Shown here one piece after another: positions 1 through 5,789 of a stretch of DNA of 5,789 nucleotides (its first letter is position 1; every line of letters starts with the position of its first letter). The notes below the pieces were generated by a model. That model saw only the letters and a program-made list of their open reading frames with translations, did not search any database and had not been told where the DNA came from. Source of the stretch: Actinomycetes bacterium (GTDB lineage Bacteria; Actinomycetota; Actinomycetes; Actinomycetales; JAJYRW01). The stretch spans positions 1 through 5,789 of the forward strand of contig JAJYRW010000105.1 of assembly GCA_021793895.1 (NCBI GenBank), read 5' to 3'. A program made the position numbers and the translations under genes.

Positions 1-746
1 CACCAGTCACAAAGACGAGAGGGGGAAGGCCGCCAATCGCCGCTGCGTGCAGCTCTTTCGATTGCCTCCCACAGTGCCAAGATTTTTCGCTCCGTAGCCA
101 GTAATTGCTGCTTAGTGGGCTCGAGTCGCAAGACCTTGCCATCACCGAGGAACACCAGTTGCAACATGGCGGGAATTACTCCGCGGGTGCGCCAAATTAC
201 CAGCGCGTAAAAGCGCATTTGGAAAATGGTTTCCGATTCAAACCGGGGAGCGGGGGAGCGGCCGGTTTTATAATCCACAACTCGGATCGCCCCATTGCCA
301 GCCACATCCATTCGGTCAACAATTCCGCGAATTTTTAAACCCGAACCGACGGTGGTTTGCACGAAGGCCTCGCGCTCTTGGGGCTCCAACCGCTGCGGAT
401 CTTCTAAGTCGAACCAGGTCGCTACCAGTTTTTCGGCGCTTTTGAGCCACTTTTCTAGCTCTTCGCTCGATTCAAACAGGCCCGCGGCTTCCGGCTCCTT
501 TGCCAGCAGCTCCTTCCAAGCCGGTCCCACCATTTCTTGGGCCTGATTGACGGTACGCACGGCCGCGGGAAGGTCAAAAATTTCTTCTAAAACGCTGTGC
601 ACCAGCGTGCCGCGCAGCGCGGCGGAACTGGGTGGTTCCGGTAGTTCATCGATGGAGCGGAAGCGATAAAGCAGGGGGCACTGCATAAAGTCCCGCGCCC
701 GAGATGGAGACAGCGAAAGGCTGCGCGAGTTTGGGGCGGTGGTCAT
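1..746 (-). CDS. RecB-family PD-(D/E)XK nuclease, probable Fe-S type (3' end cut by window)
   Basis: The minus-strand frame from an ATG at 746 is open to the window edge, giving 248 residues without a stop. It shows the RecB/Cas4-like nuclease pattern: an N-terminal LSPSRARDFMQCPLLYRF segment with Cys23; RGTLVH with His50; GIVDRMDV with Asp144; VVDYKTG with Asp158 and Lys160 (the D-x-K metal-binding pair); and QMRFYAL with Gln176. The visible end reads LCDW (Cys246), followed by the two bases TG of the next codon, which would be Cys, Trp or stop. In the family a CxxC near the C-terminus joins the N-terminal Cys to hold a 4Fe-4S cluster, so the window probably cuts inside that motif. Stand-alone proteins of this type (about 270-290 aa, such as Rv2119 of M. 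tuberculosis, from memory) are usually annotated as RecB family exonucleases; their DNA-repair role is inferred. The gene is divergent from the protease-proteasome operon. No Shine-Dalgarno precedes the ATG; see the leaderless promoter at 747-758. Confidence 0.9.
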   Translation of the reverse strand, partial: MTTAPNSRSLSLSPSRARDFMQCPLLYRFRSIDELPEPPSSAALRGTLVHSVLEEIFDLPAAVRTVNQAQEMVGPAWKELLAKEPEAAGLFESSEELEKWLKSAEKLVATWFDLEDPQRLEPQEREAFVQTTVGSGLKIRGIVDRMDVAGNGAIRVVDYKTGRSPAPRFESETIFQMRFYALVIWRTRGVIPAMLQLVFLGDGKVLRLEPTKQQLLATERKILALWEAIERAARSGDWRPSPSRLCDW

Positions 747-758
747 TAATCGATCATA
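747..758 (-). promoter_or_regulatory. Candidate -10 box for the RecB-like gene, leaderless start
   Basis: On the minus strand TATGAT (plus positions 753-758) matches the TATAAT/TANNNT -10 consensus at five of six bases. Six bases (747-752) separate it from the ATG, so transcription would begin at the A of the start codon and produce a leaderless mRNA, a common situation in actinobacteria. No convincing -35 is visible; the region 16-18 bases upstream reads roughly TGCCGA. The absence of any purine-rich ribosome binding site before the ATG fits. Confidence 0.5.
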
Positions 759-780
759 AGAGGGGAAGCGAAATAATCGG

Positions 781-792
781 CACACTAGTGTG
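781..792. promoter_or_regulatory. Perfect 12-bp palindrome CACACTAGTGTG in the divergent promoter region
   Basis: CACACTAGTGTG is its own reverse complement. It lies between the two divergent genes, covers the GTG at 790 and a possible plus-strand -10 (TAGTGT, 786-791), and borders the expected -35 zone of the minus-strand promoter. A dimeric repressor bound here could control both directions. The symmetry is seen; the operator function is inferred. About 1.4 such 12-bp palindromes are expected by chance in a window this size, but only about 0.01 in a 43-bp intergenic stretch. Confidence 0.4.
786..791 (+). promoter_or_regulatory. Candidate -10 box for the protease-trmI-mpa-dop operon
   Basis: TAGTGT fits the loose actinobacterial TANNNT -10 pattern. 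Seven bases after it is a GTG (799-801) in the protease frame, so it could direct a leaderless transcript starting at that codon. An alternative is AATAAT at 772-777, which would give a leader of about five bases before the GTG at 790. Neither has a clear -35. This would be the promoter of the whole plus-strand operon unless internal promoters exist. Confidence 0.25.
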
Positions 793-1986
793 GGGACTGT
801 GGAAAAACGTCGGCGACATCACGGCCGCTTCAGCGGTCAAGCCCGCGGCGCGCGGGTAGGAACCTATGCGGGAGCGCCGATTGTTTTCACATCTTCGTGG
901 ATCATCTTAGGCGGCTTGCTCATCATGCTGTTTGCGCCGATTGCGCGGCGAAACTGGCCCGATCTTGGGGCATGGTCATACGCAGTTGCGGGCCTCCTTG
1001 TTGCGATCCTTGGTCTTTCGACGCTCGTTCATGAAATGGCGCACGCGGTGGTGGCCCACCGCTCCGGTTTGCGCATCACGGCAATCAACGTGACGTTTTG
1101 GGGCGGGGCGACCCATCTGGCTTCGTCCAGCCCCACACCGCGCACCCGCGCCCTCATTTCCGGGGCCGGGCCCGTAAGCAACCTTGTACTGGCCGCAATT
1201 AGCTACCTGCTGTGGCAAATCCCCGAAGAATGGTCAATCTTGTGGGCGCTGCTGGCCGTTTTGACGTTCGTGAACCTGTTCGTGGGGCTGCTCAATCTCT
1301 TCCCGGCGCTGCCATTGGACGGTGGCGGGCTGGTAGAGGCACTTATTTGGGCCATAACGAAGGATCAGTACACCGCCAACCGCCTCACCGGTCGCATTTC
1401 ACAGATTATGGGGGTAGCGCTGGCGGTAGCGCCGTTCCTGTGGATGGCTGTAGCCGGCGAAATGCTTGATTACTTGATTTTGATTTGGTGCGTCATTTTG
1501 GGTGCGACCATGTGGAGCACCGGGGCGGCTGTTCGCCAGCGCCCCCGCCCCAGCGCGGTACCGCAAGAGATTTTCATGCCGGCCATTGGGCTTAGCGCGG
1601 ACCAGCCCGTTGCCAGCCTGCCCCCACATTTGGGTTCACTGCGCACCACCGCCGGCCCCGCGCGGCCCGATGCAGTAATTGGCGTACTGCAGGCCACTGA
1701 TGGGACGGTCACCGGCTGGGTGGACCCGCAGGTAGCCAGCCAGGTCCCATCGAATTTGGCTGTGAGCACGCCCCTTTCGGCCGTGAGTCAATCACTGCCG
1801 GCGCAGGCGATTATCACCGGCGGCCAGGGCAATTCCGAATACTGGCTTTCAATTATTCGTCAGCTTCCCTATGAAGTGCCCGGTCTGGTCATCGTCGATC
1901 ACGCCGGGCCCGGTGTGCCGGTGCGCGTTCGCGCGGCGGTGAGCATGGAGCGCCTGGTGGCTGCACTCGTTGCTAGCCAGCGATAG
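790..1986 (+). CDS. M50 family site-2-type intramembrane zinc metalloprotease
   Basis: The 398-residue product starts with a short basic cytoplasmic segment (KRRRHHGR), then RVGTYAGAPIVFTSSW leading into the first membrane span, as in S2P/SpoIVFB-type proteases. The zinc motif HEMAH is at residues 81-85 (ligands His81 and His85, catalytic Glu82) in the second or third membrane segment, and the third ligand is Asp177 in FPALPLDGGG (171-180). About six hydrophobic spans fall near residues 31-50, 60-80, 121-141, 147-170, 203-222 and 225-243. The tail from about 258 to 395 is soluble and resembles two worn CBS-like repeats, where related proteases (Rip3-like) have CBS pairs; that part is tentative. 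Such enzymes cut membrane-bound substrates such as anti-sigma factors; the substrate here is unknown. The start is uncertain: GTG 790 is the longest choice, GTG 799 is favoured if the mRNA is leaderless, and neither has a properly spaced Shine-Dalgarno. It is the first gene of the operon, 11 nt before trmI. Confidence 0.92.
   Translation: MGTVEKRRRHHGRFSGQARGARVGTYAGAPIVFTSSWIILGGLLIMLFAPIARRNWPDLGAWSYAVAGLLVAILGLSTLVHEMAHAVVAHRSGLRITAINVTFWGGATHLASSSPTPRTRALISGAGPVSNLVLAAISYLLWQIPEEWSILWALLAVLTFVNLFVGLLNLFPALPLDGGGLVEALIWAITKDQYTANRLTGRISQIMGVALAVAPFLWMAVAGEMLDYLILIWCVILGATMWSTGAAVRQRPRPSAVPQEIFMPAIGLSADQPVASLPPHLGSLRTTAGPARPDAVIGVLQATDGTVTGWVDPQVASQVPSNLAVSTPLSAVSQSLPAQAIITGGQGNSEYWLSIIRQLPYEVPGLVIVDHAGPGVPVRVRAAVSMERLVAALVASQR
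842..856 (+). repeat. Small GC hairpin early in the protease gene
   Basis: CCCGCG and CGCGGG form a 6-bp stem with a GCG loop, about 50 bases after the start codon. It could fold in the mRNA near the ribosome, but in DNA this GC-rich such stems arise easily by chance and it encodes an ordinary Gly/Ala/Arg linker. Confidence 0.2.
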
Positions 1987-1997
1987 GCTCGCCAAAC

Positions 1998-3062
1998 GTG
2001 AGTGATTTTCAAACAGGCGACGATACTCCTTCCGCGCAGCCGGTGCGAACAAAGACCGGCCCCTTTGAGGCGGGTGATCGCGTTCAGCTCACTGACGCGC
2101 GCGGTCGCCACAACACAATTGTGTTGCGGCCCGGTAAGGAATTTCACACCCATCGCGGATTTTTACGCCATGACCAGTTAATCGGAGCGCCCGAGGGGTC
2201 CGTGGTTAAAACGGAATCGGGCGTGCCCTATACGGCCTTTCGCCCGTTGCTATCTGACTATGTTTTATCCATGCCGCGCGGCGCCGCAGTCGTCTACCCC
2301 AAGGACGCGGCGCAAATCGTGGCCTCGGCCGATATTTTTCCCGGCGCGCGCGTGGTAGAAGCAGGAGTGGGTTCGGGTGCCCTGACAATGTCATTACTGC
2401 GCGCTATTGGTGACCACGGCTGGCTGCTGTCAGTTGAGCGGCGCGCGGATTTCGAACAGATCGCCCGGGGCAACGTAGAAAATTTCTTCGGCGGCCCCCA
2501 CCCGGCATGGCGCACCGCAGTAGGCGACCTGGCTGATGTGCTGCCCACCGCGGTGGAAGCCGGAACGATTGACCGCATCGTGTTGGACATGCTCGCCCCG
2601 TGGGAGAACATTGAAGTAAGCGCTGATGCTCTAATTCCCGGTGGTGTGCTGATTGCCTACGTCGCTACTGCCACCCAGCTTTCCCGCATGGCAGAAGAGC
2701 TACGCGCCGATGGCCGTTTTACCGAACCCGACGCCTGGGAATCCCTGATACGCGGCTGGCATCTGGATGGCCTAAGCGTCCGGCCCCAACACCGCATGAT
2801 TGGTCACACCGGATTTTTGTTAACCGCCCGGCGGATGGCAACTGGCCACCTCGCAGTGGAGCGGCGCCGACGCCCAGCCAAAGGCGCCCACGACCCCGAG
2901 GGTTTAGCGTGGAGTCCAGAGGATCTGGGTGAAAGACCAGTATCTGATAAGAAAATTCGTCGCACGCTGCGAGAAATTCAACGCGACAGCCCAGACGAGT
3001 ACGAGGCGCAAACCGACGCTGACAACGACACAGCCAGCGATGCAGGAGGCGAAGACCAGTGA
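1998..3062 (+). CDS. trmI: tRNA (adenine-58-N1)-methyltransferase TrmI
   Basis: This enzyme transfers a methyl group from S-adenosylmethionine to N1 of A58 in the tRNA T-loop; family members are homotetramers. The 354-residue product has the family's small N-terminal beta domain (about 20-90, with [11 protein letters not shown] and the [14 protein letters not shown] stretch), then a Rossmann-fold domain. The latter carries SAM motif [13 protein letters not shown] (119-130), the acidic strand end SVERR (145-149), the catalytic-site stretch VLDMLAPWE (195-203, Asp197), and the C-terminal [18 protein letters not shown] (262-279). The M. tuberculosis homologue Rv2118c is about 280 aa, so roughly 75 residues from 280 on are additional. 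They are basic at first ([10 protein letters not shown], then [12 protein letters not shown]) and then acidic and disorder-prone (331-354). The start is GTG 1998, 11 nt after the protease stop; its Shine-Dalgarno is poor (AGG at 1985-1987). The stop overlaps the mpa start by 4 nt. Its presence beside proteasome genes is conserved synteny; no functional link is shown by the sequence. Confidence 0.95.
   Translation: MSDFQTGDDTPSAQPVRTKTGPFEAGDRVQLTDARGRHNTIVLRPGKEFHTHRGFLRHDQLIGAPEGSVVKTESGVPYTAFRPLLSDYVLSMPRGAAVVYPKDAAQIVASADIFPGARVVEAGVGSGALTMSLLRAIGDHGWLLSVERRADFEQIARGNVENFFGGPHPAWRTAVGDLADVLPTAVEAGTIDRIVLDMLAPWENIEVSADALIPGGVLIAYVATATQLSRMAEELRADGRFTEPDAWESLIRGWHLDGLSVRPQHRMIGHTGFLLTARRMATGHLAVERRRRPAKGAHDPEGLAWSPEDLGERPVSDKKIRRTLREIQRDSPDEYEAQTDADNDTASDAGGEDQ
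2107..2130. repeat. 16-bp perfect palindrome (24 bp with one mismatched pair) inside trmI
   Basis: CAACACAATTGTGTTG at 2111-2126 is exactly self-complementary. Beyond one mismatched pair (A2110/C2127) the symmetry continues for three more pairs (2107-2109 with 2128-2130). It covers trmI codons 38-43 (HNTIVL), about 110 bp inside the gene. By chance roughly 0.1 perfect 16-bp palindromes are expected in a window of this length. It may be an intragenic operator, an mRNA hairpin with an AATT loop, or coincidence. Confidence 0.45.
3044..3049 (+). promoter_or_regulatory. Strong Shine-Dalgarno for mpa (AGGAGG)
   Basis: AGGAGG lies nine bases before the GTG at 3059, inside the last codons of trmI. 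It is the only consensus ribosome binding site in the window and fixes the mpa start, together with the GTGA overlap (3059-3062) that points to translational coupling with trmI. Confidence 0.85.
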
Positions 3063-4726
3063 CGCAGCCATCGCAAAGTAGCGGCAATGATGACCGCCAT
3101 AATGAACTCCTGCGTCTTACTGCCCGGAATGAACGTTTGGCCCAGGCGCTGGCCACCGCCCGAGAAAAAATTGTGGAACTGCAAGCCTCAATTGATGAAC
3201 TGGGTGAGCCGCCAGCCACCTTCGCTGTCTTCGTCAACTCGGTAGATAAGCAAACTGCCGACGTGTTGCAAAGCGGGCGAAAAATTCGGGTGGCGATGGG
3301 CCCCGGTATGGATGCAACAAGTTTCCAAAGAGGACAATCACTCCTTTTAAATGAGGCCCTGCAGGTAGTTGCCGCTGAAGACTTCACCGATACCGGCGAG
3401 GTAGTCACGTATAAAGAGCGCCTGGACCGTGACCGCGCTGTGGTGCTCACCAGCGCCGAAAATGAGCGCGTGGTAAATCTGGCTGAACCGCTGGCGCAAA
3501 TTACGCTGCGCGTTGGTGATCCGCTGCTCGTAGACGGGCGCAGCGACTTCGCATATGAGCGCCTTGAGCGGGCCGATGTGCAAGACCTCGTTTTGGAAGA
3601 GGTCCCCAACGTCACCTATGACGACATTGGCGGGCTCAGCGCGCAAATTGATCAGATCCGCGATGCGGTCGAATTGCCCTTCTTGCACCCCGACCTGTAT
3701 CGCGAGCACGGCCTGAAGGCGCCAAAGGGTGTGTTGCTTTATGGTCCGCCCGGTTGCGGCAAGACGCTCGTTGCTAAGGCTGTGGCTTCATCACTGGCGC
3801 GTTCCTATGCGGAAAGTCGCCAGGCAGCGCTGGCCGATAGCGCCCAAGATGGTGAGGTCGCAGCCAGCGAAGCGCGGTCATATTTTCTGAACATTAAGGG
3901 CCCGGAGCTGTTAAATAAGTTCGTGGGCGAAACTGAGCGCCACATTCGGACCATCTTTTCCCGCGCCCGGGAAAAGGCCGCTGAGGGCTACCCCGTGGTC
4001 GTGTTCTTCGACGAGATGGAGTCACTATTTCGCACCCGAGGCACCGGCGTATCTTCCGATGTTGAAACCACGATCGTGCCGCAGTTGCTGAGTGAAATTG
4101 ACGGCGTCGAGAAACTTGATGATGTCATCGTCATTGGCGCCTCGAACCGTGAAGATATGATCGACCCGGCCATTTTGCGGCCCGGTCGCCTCGATGTGAA
4201 AATCAAAATTGAGCGTCCCGACGCCCAATCAGCCTATGAAATATTTGGCAAATATCTCACCCCTGATCTTCCCGTGCATGAGACCGAAATTGCCGAACAC
4301 GGCTCAGTTGCGGCCGCGTTAGACGCAATGCGCCGGCGCGTAGTGGAACGCATGTACGCCGTCGATGAGAGTAACCAGTTCCTCGAAGTCACCTATGCCT
4401 CCGGTGATAAAGAGATCCTGTACTTTAAAGACTTTGCCTCCGGCGCGATGATCCAAAACATTGTTGACCGCGCTAAAAAGACGGCCATTAAAGAGTTCCT
4501 GTCGAATAATTCGCGCGGCCTGCGCTATGAGCACCTGCTGAATGCTTATTTGCAGGAATTCACCGAAAATGAAGACCTGCCCAACACGACGAATCCGGAC
4601 GACTGGGCGCGGGTGTCAGGCAAAAAAGGCGAGCGAATCGTGTTCATTCGCACGATCTTTTCGCAAAAACAGCGTGAGGCACCCCAGGCGATTCAAACTT
4701 CGGAAAGTACCGGGCAATACCTGTGA
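3059..4726 (+). CDS. mpa (arc): Proteasome-associated AAA ATPase Mpa/ARC (Pup receptor and unfoldase)
   Basis: A homohexameric cytoplasmic ATPase that recognises Pup on tagged proteins, unfolds them and threads them into the 20S proteasome. Domain order in the 555 residues: N-terminal coiled coil (about 12-50, heptad-like [17 protein letters not shown]), which binds Pup in the family; tandem OB folds (about 52-165) forming the hexameric N-ring; then the AAA module. The AAA module has Walker A GPPGCGKT (229-236), pore-loop NKFVGE (286-291), Walker B VVVFFDE (313-319, Asp318/Glu319), sensor-1 Asn363 in GASNRED, and the arginine-finger stretch RPGR (374-377). The C-terminus is GQYL with penultimate Tyr554, the motif that inserts into 20S alpha-ring pockets and opens the gate. 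It is shorter than M. tuberculosis Mpa (609 aa), mainly at the N-terminus. The link between the Walker-A helix and SYFLNIKG (about 243-272) looks some ten residues longer than in Mtb, from memory. It is translationally coupled to trmI and followed 7 nt later by dop. Confidence 0.98.
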   Translation: MTQPSQSSGNDDRHNELLRLTARNERLAQALATAREKIVELQASIDELGEPPATFAVFVNSVDKQTADVLQSGRKIRVAMGPGMDATSFQRGQSLLLNEALQVVAAEDFTDTGEVVTYKERLDRDRAVVLTSAENERVVNLAEPLAQITLRVGDPLLVDGRSDFAYERLERADVQDLVLEEVPNVTYDDIGGLSAQIDQIRDAVELPFLHPDLYREHGLKAPKGVLLYGPPGCGKTLVAKAVASSLARSYAESRQAALADSAQDGEVAASEARSYFLNIKGPELLNKFVGETERHIRTIFSRAREKAAEGYPVVVFFDEMESLFRTRGTGVSSDVETTIVPQLLSEIDGVEKLDDVIVIGASNREDMIDPAILRPGRLDVKIKIERPDAQSAYEIFGKYLTPDLPVHETEIAEHGSVAAALDAMRRRVVERMYAVDESNQFLEVTYASGDKEILYFKDFASGAMIQNIVDRAKKTAIKEFLSNNSRGLRYEHLLNAYLQEFTENEDLPNTTNPDDWARVSGKKGERIVFIRTIFSQKQREAPQAIQTSESTGQYL

Positions 4727-4733
4727 GAGCGGC

Positions 4734-5789
4734 ATGAGCGTCCACCGGGTAATGGGCATTGAAACGGAATTTGGCGTCTTTGCTCCCGATGACCCCGAGG
4801 CTGATCCGGGGGCTCTTTCGCACCTGGTGGTGGAAGCCTTCGCCGCAGCCAGTGCGGCAGATGGCCGCCCCTTAAAAACGGCGTGGGATTACTCCGGCGA
4901 AGATCCGCTGCGTGATGCCCGGGGTTATGACGTGCCAAAGAAGTTAGCGCGGCCCGAACAATTAACGCATGAGATTTCACACGCCGTCCCAAATTTAGTT
5001 TTACGAAACGGCGGGCGCTTATATGTAGACCATGCCCACCCGGAGTACTCCTCACCGGAGTTCACCACTCCCACCGCGGGCGTGCGGTGGGACCGAGCCG
5101 GCGAAATTGTGGCGCGGCGGGCGGTTGCCGAACTAGCCGGGCGCGAGGCGGGACCCCACCCGCTGCTGTATAAAAATAACGCCGATGGCAAGGGTGCCTC
5201 CTACGGCACCCACGAGAACTACCTGGTGGATCGCCAAGTGCCATTTGAAGACCTAGTGGCGGGTTTAATTCCCTTTTTAGTCACGCGCCAAATATTTTGT
5301 GGCGCTGGCCAAGTCGGGATTGGCGCGGCCAGTGAGGCGCCCGGGTTTCAGATGTCGCAGCGCGCCGACCATATGGAGCGCCTCGTTGGTTTAGACACCA
5401 CGGCGCGCCGCCCCATCGTCAACACGCGCGATGAGCCCCATGCCGACAGCCGCAAGTACCGCCGCCTCCACCTCATCATCGGGGACGCCAACACCTTCGA
5501 TGTAGCGACTTGGCTAAAGCTGGGCACCACCGCGGCTATTCTGCACCTGATTGAGCGAATCTACCTGGCTCCCAAGCCCGAGCTGGACGCGAAATTGCGC
5601 TCCCTAGTGCTGAAAGACGCGGTGGCAGAAGTGCGAAATGTGAGCCGGGACTTAACGCTTACCCACCGGCTGCGCCTGGAAAATGGCGAAAGCGCGACGG
5701 CGCTAGAAATCCAGCAGCGCTATTTTGCACTGGCGCGCCAGGTGGCGGGTAGGGACGCGGAAACAGCAGCGGTCTTAGCTAAGAGATCG
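4734..5789 (+). CDS. dop: Pup deamidase/depupylase Dop (3' end cut by window)
   Basis: Dop deamidates the C-terminal Gln of Pup to Glu so that PafA can ligate it, and hydrolyses the isopeptide bond to free Pup from substrates. It is a carboxylate-amine-ligase/glutamine-synthetase-like fold that needs ATP as cofactor. The 352 visible residues run to the window edge without a stop; full-length Dop is about 500 aa, so roughly 150 C-terminal residues are missing. Diagnostic features: GIETEFG (8-14) with the metal-binding Glu residues; WDYSGEDPLRDARGYD (51-66), the Dop-specific loop region absent from PafA; LYVDHAHPEYSSPE (96-109) with catalytic Asp99; YKNNADGKGASYGTHENYL (146-164); and RKYRRLHLIIGDAN (240-253). 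These separate Dop from PafA, its paralogue. The ATG at 4734 is 7 nt after the mpa stop and the only plausible start, since a nearby GTG at 4723 runs into a stop within a few codons. The ribosome binding site is weak (GAGAG), so coupling to mpa translation is likely. Pup is expected next downstream. Confidence 0.96.
   Translation, partial: MSVHRVMGIETEFGVFAPDDPEADPGALSHLVVEAFAAASAADGRPLKTAWDYSGEDPLRDARGYDVPKKLARPEQLTHEISHAVPNLVLRNGGRLYVDHAHPEYSSPEFTTPTAGVRWDRAGEIVARRAVAELAGREAGPHPLLYKNNADGKGASYGTHENYLVDRQVPFEDLVAGLIPFLVTRQIFCGAGQVGIGAASEAPGFQMSQRADHMERLVGLDTTARRPIVNTRDEPHADSRKYRRLHLIIGDANTFDVATWLKLGTTAAILHLIERIYLAPKPELDAKLRSLVLKDAVAEVRNVSRDLTLTHRLRLENGESATALEIQQRYFALARQVAGRDAETAAVLAKRS
5069..5092 (+). 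repeat. Perfect 9-bp stem-loop inside dop
   Basis: TCCCACCGC (5069-5077) pairs exactly with GCGGTGGGA (5084-5092) around a six-base GGGCGT loop, directly after the catalytic HAHPEYSSPE codons. It has no U-tract and lies in coding sequence, so it is not a terminator. It may be a ribosome-pausing or mRNA-stability structure or simply chance in GC-rich DNA. Confidence 0.3.
5192..5211 (+). repeat. 7-bp stem-loop inside dop
   Basis: GGGTGCC (5192-5198) and GGCACCC (5205-5211) enclose a TCCTAC loop over the conserved KGASYGTH codons. Because the protein sequence there is strongly constrained, the complementarity probably results from codon choice; no function is claimed. Confidence 0.25.

Noticed and set aside
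105..546. Two plus-strand open frames (105-338 and 295-546)
   Set aside because: Both are antisense to the RecB-like nuclease, overlap each other, are low-complexity and have no supporting ribosome binding site.
1..746. Cas4 of a CRISPR adaptation module
   Set aside because: The fold class is shared, but there are no CRISPR repeats or other cas genes here and the neighbourhood matches the conserved actinobacterial trmI-proteasome locus.
761..766. AGGGGA as the Shine-Dalgarno of the M50 protease
   Set aside because: It is 23 bases from the GTG at 790 and no in-frame start lies nearer to it, so the spacing is far too long.
3024..3062. Acidic TrmI tail ending GGEDQ as a Pup-like degron
   Set aside because: Pup ends in GGQ/GGE at the very C-terminus after a helical Pup domain; here the resemblance is only two glycines in a low-complexity end.
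2719..3615. 298-codon open frame on the minus strand across the trmI-mpa junction
   Set aside because: It is antisense to two clearly real genes, is extremely rich in Ser, Arg and Thr with no recognisable domain, and reflects the codon bias of the plus-strand genes.
4727..4733. Terminator or promoter between mpa and dop
   Set aside because: The gap is only seven bases and no hairpin with a T-run precedes it, so read-through as one operon is the simpler reading.
4734..5789. PafA (Pup ligase) instead of Dop
   Set aside because: The WDYSGEDPLRDARGYD loop region and the YKNNADGKGASYGTHENYL stretch follow the Dop pattern, and dop is the usual gene directly after mpa in this cluster.

Overview
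This window is a piece of an actinobacterial chromosome carrying the upstream half of a Pup-proteasome gene cluster. The assignment rests on an almost textbook Mpa/ARC ring ATPase (two-OB-fold N-domain, AAA module, C-terminal GQYL) followed directly by Dop, the Pup deamidase/depupylase. This pair is characteristic of Actinobacteria and a few other lineages. GC content looks moderately high (around 60 % by eye, not computed), and TTA leucine codons occur freely. That argues against a very high-GC streptomycete-like host and is compatible with a mid-GC actinobacterium such as a member of the Actinomycetaceae, but the species cannot be fixed from the sequence alone.

Layout. Positions 1-746 (minus strand) hold a RecB-like PD-(D/E)XK nuclease cut by the window edge. 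Positions 747-789 form a short divergent intergenic region with a good minus-strand -10 box placed so that the nuclease mRNA would be leaderless, and a perfect 12-bp palindrome that reaches into the next gene's start. From 790 to the window end four genes run on the plus strand in one tight unit: a site-2-type M50 membrane metalloprotease (790-1986), the tRNA m1A58 methyltransferase TrmI (1998-3062), Mpa/ARC (3059-4726) and Dop (4734-window end, cut). The gaps are 11 nt, a 4-nt GTGA overlap and 7 nt, so one transcript is very likely. Every stretch of more than 50 bases is accounted for by a gene; there are no RNA genes, insertion sequences or CRISPR repeats that I can see.

How the genes work together. 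Dop activates Pup by deamidating its C-terminal Gln and also removes Pup from substrates. Mpa/ARC captures pupylated proteins through its coiled coils, unfolds them with ATP, and docks on the 20S core through its C-terminal GQYL. Pup, the ligase PafA and the core subunits PrcA/PrcB are not in the window and would be expected downstream. TrmI and the RecB-like nuclease neighbour the proteasome genes in other actinobacteria too (for example the Rv2119-Rv2118c-Rv2115c-Rv2112c region of M. tuberculosis, from memory), so the arrangement is conserved synteny rather than a new system.

The main things not explained by ordinary annotation are a perfect 16-bp palindrome (24 bp with one mismatched pair) inside the start of trmI, the 12-bp palindrome in the divergent promoter region, and the leaderless-looking starts. 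No wholly undescribed system is evident.
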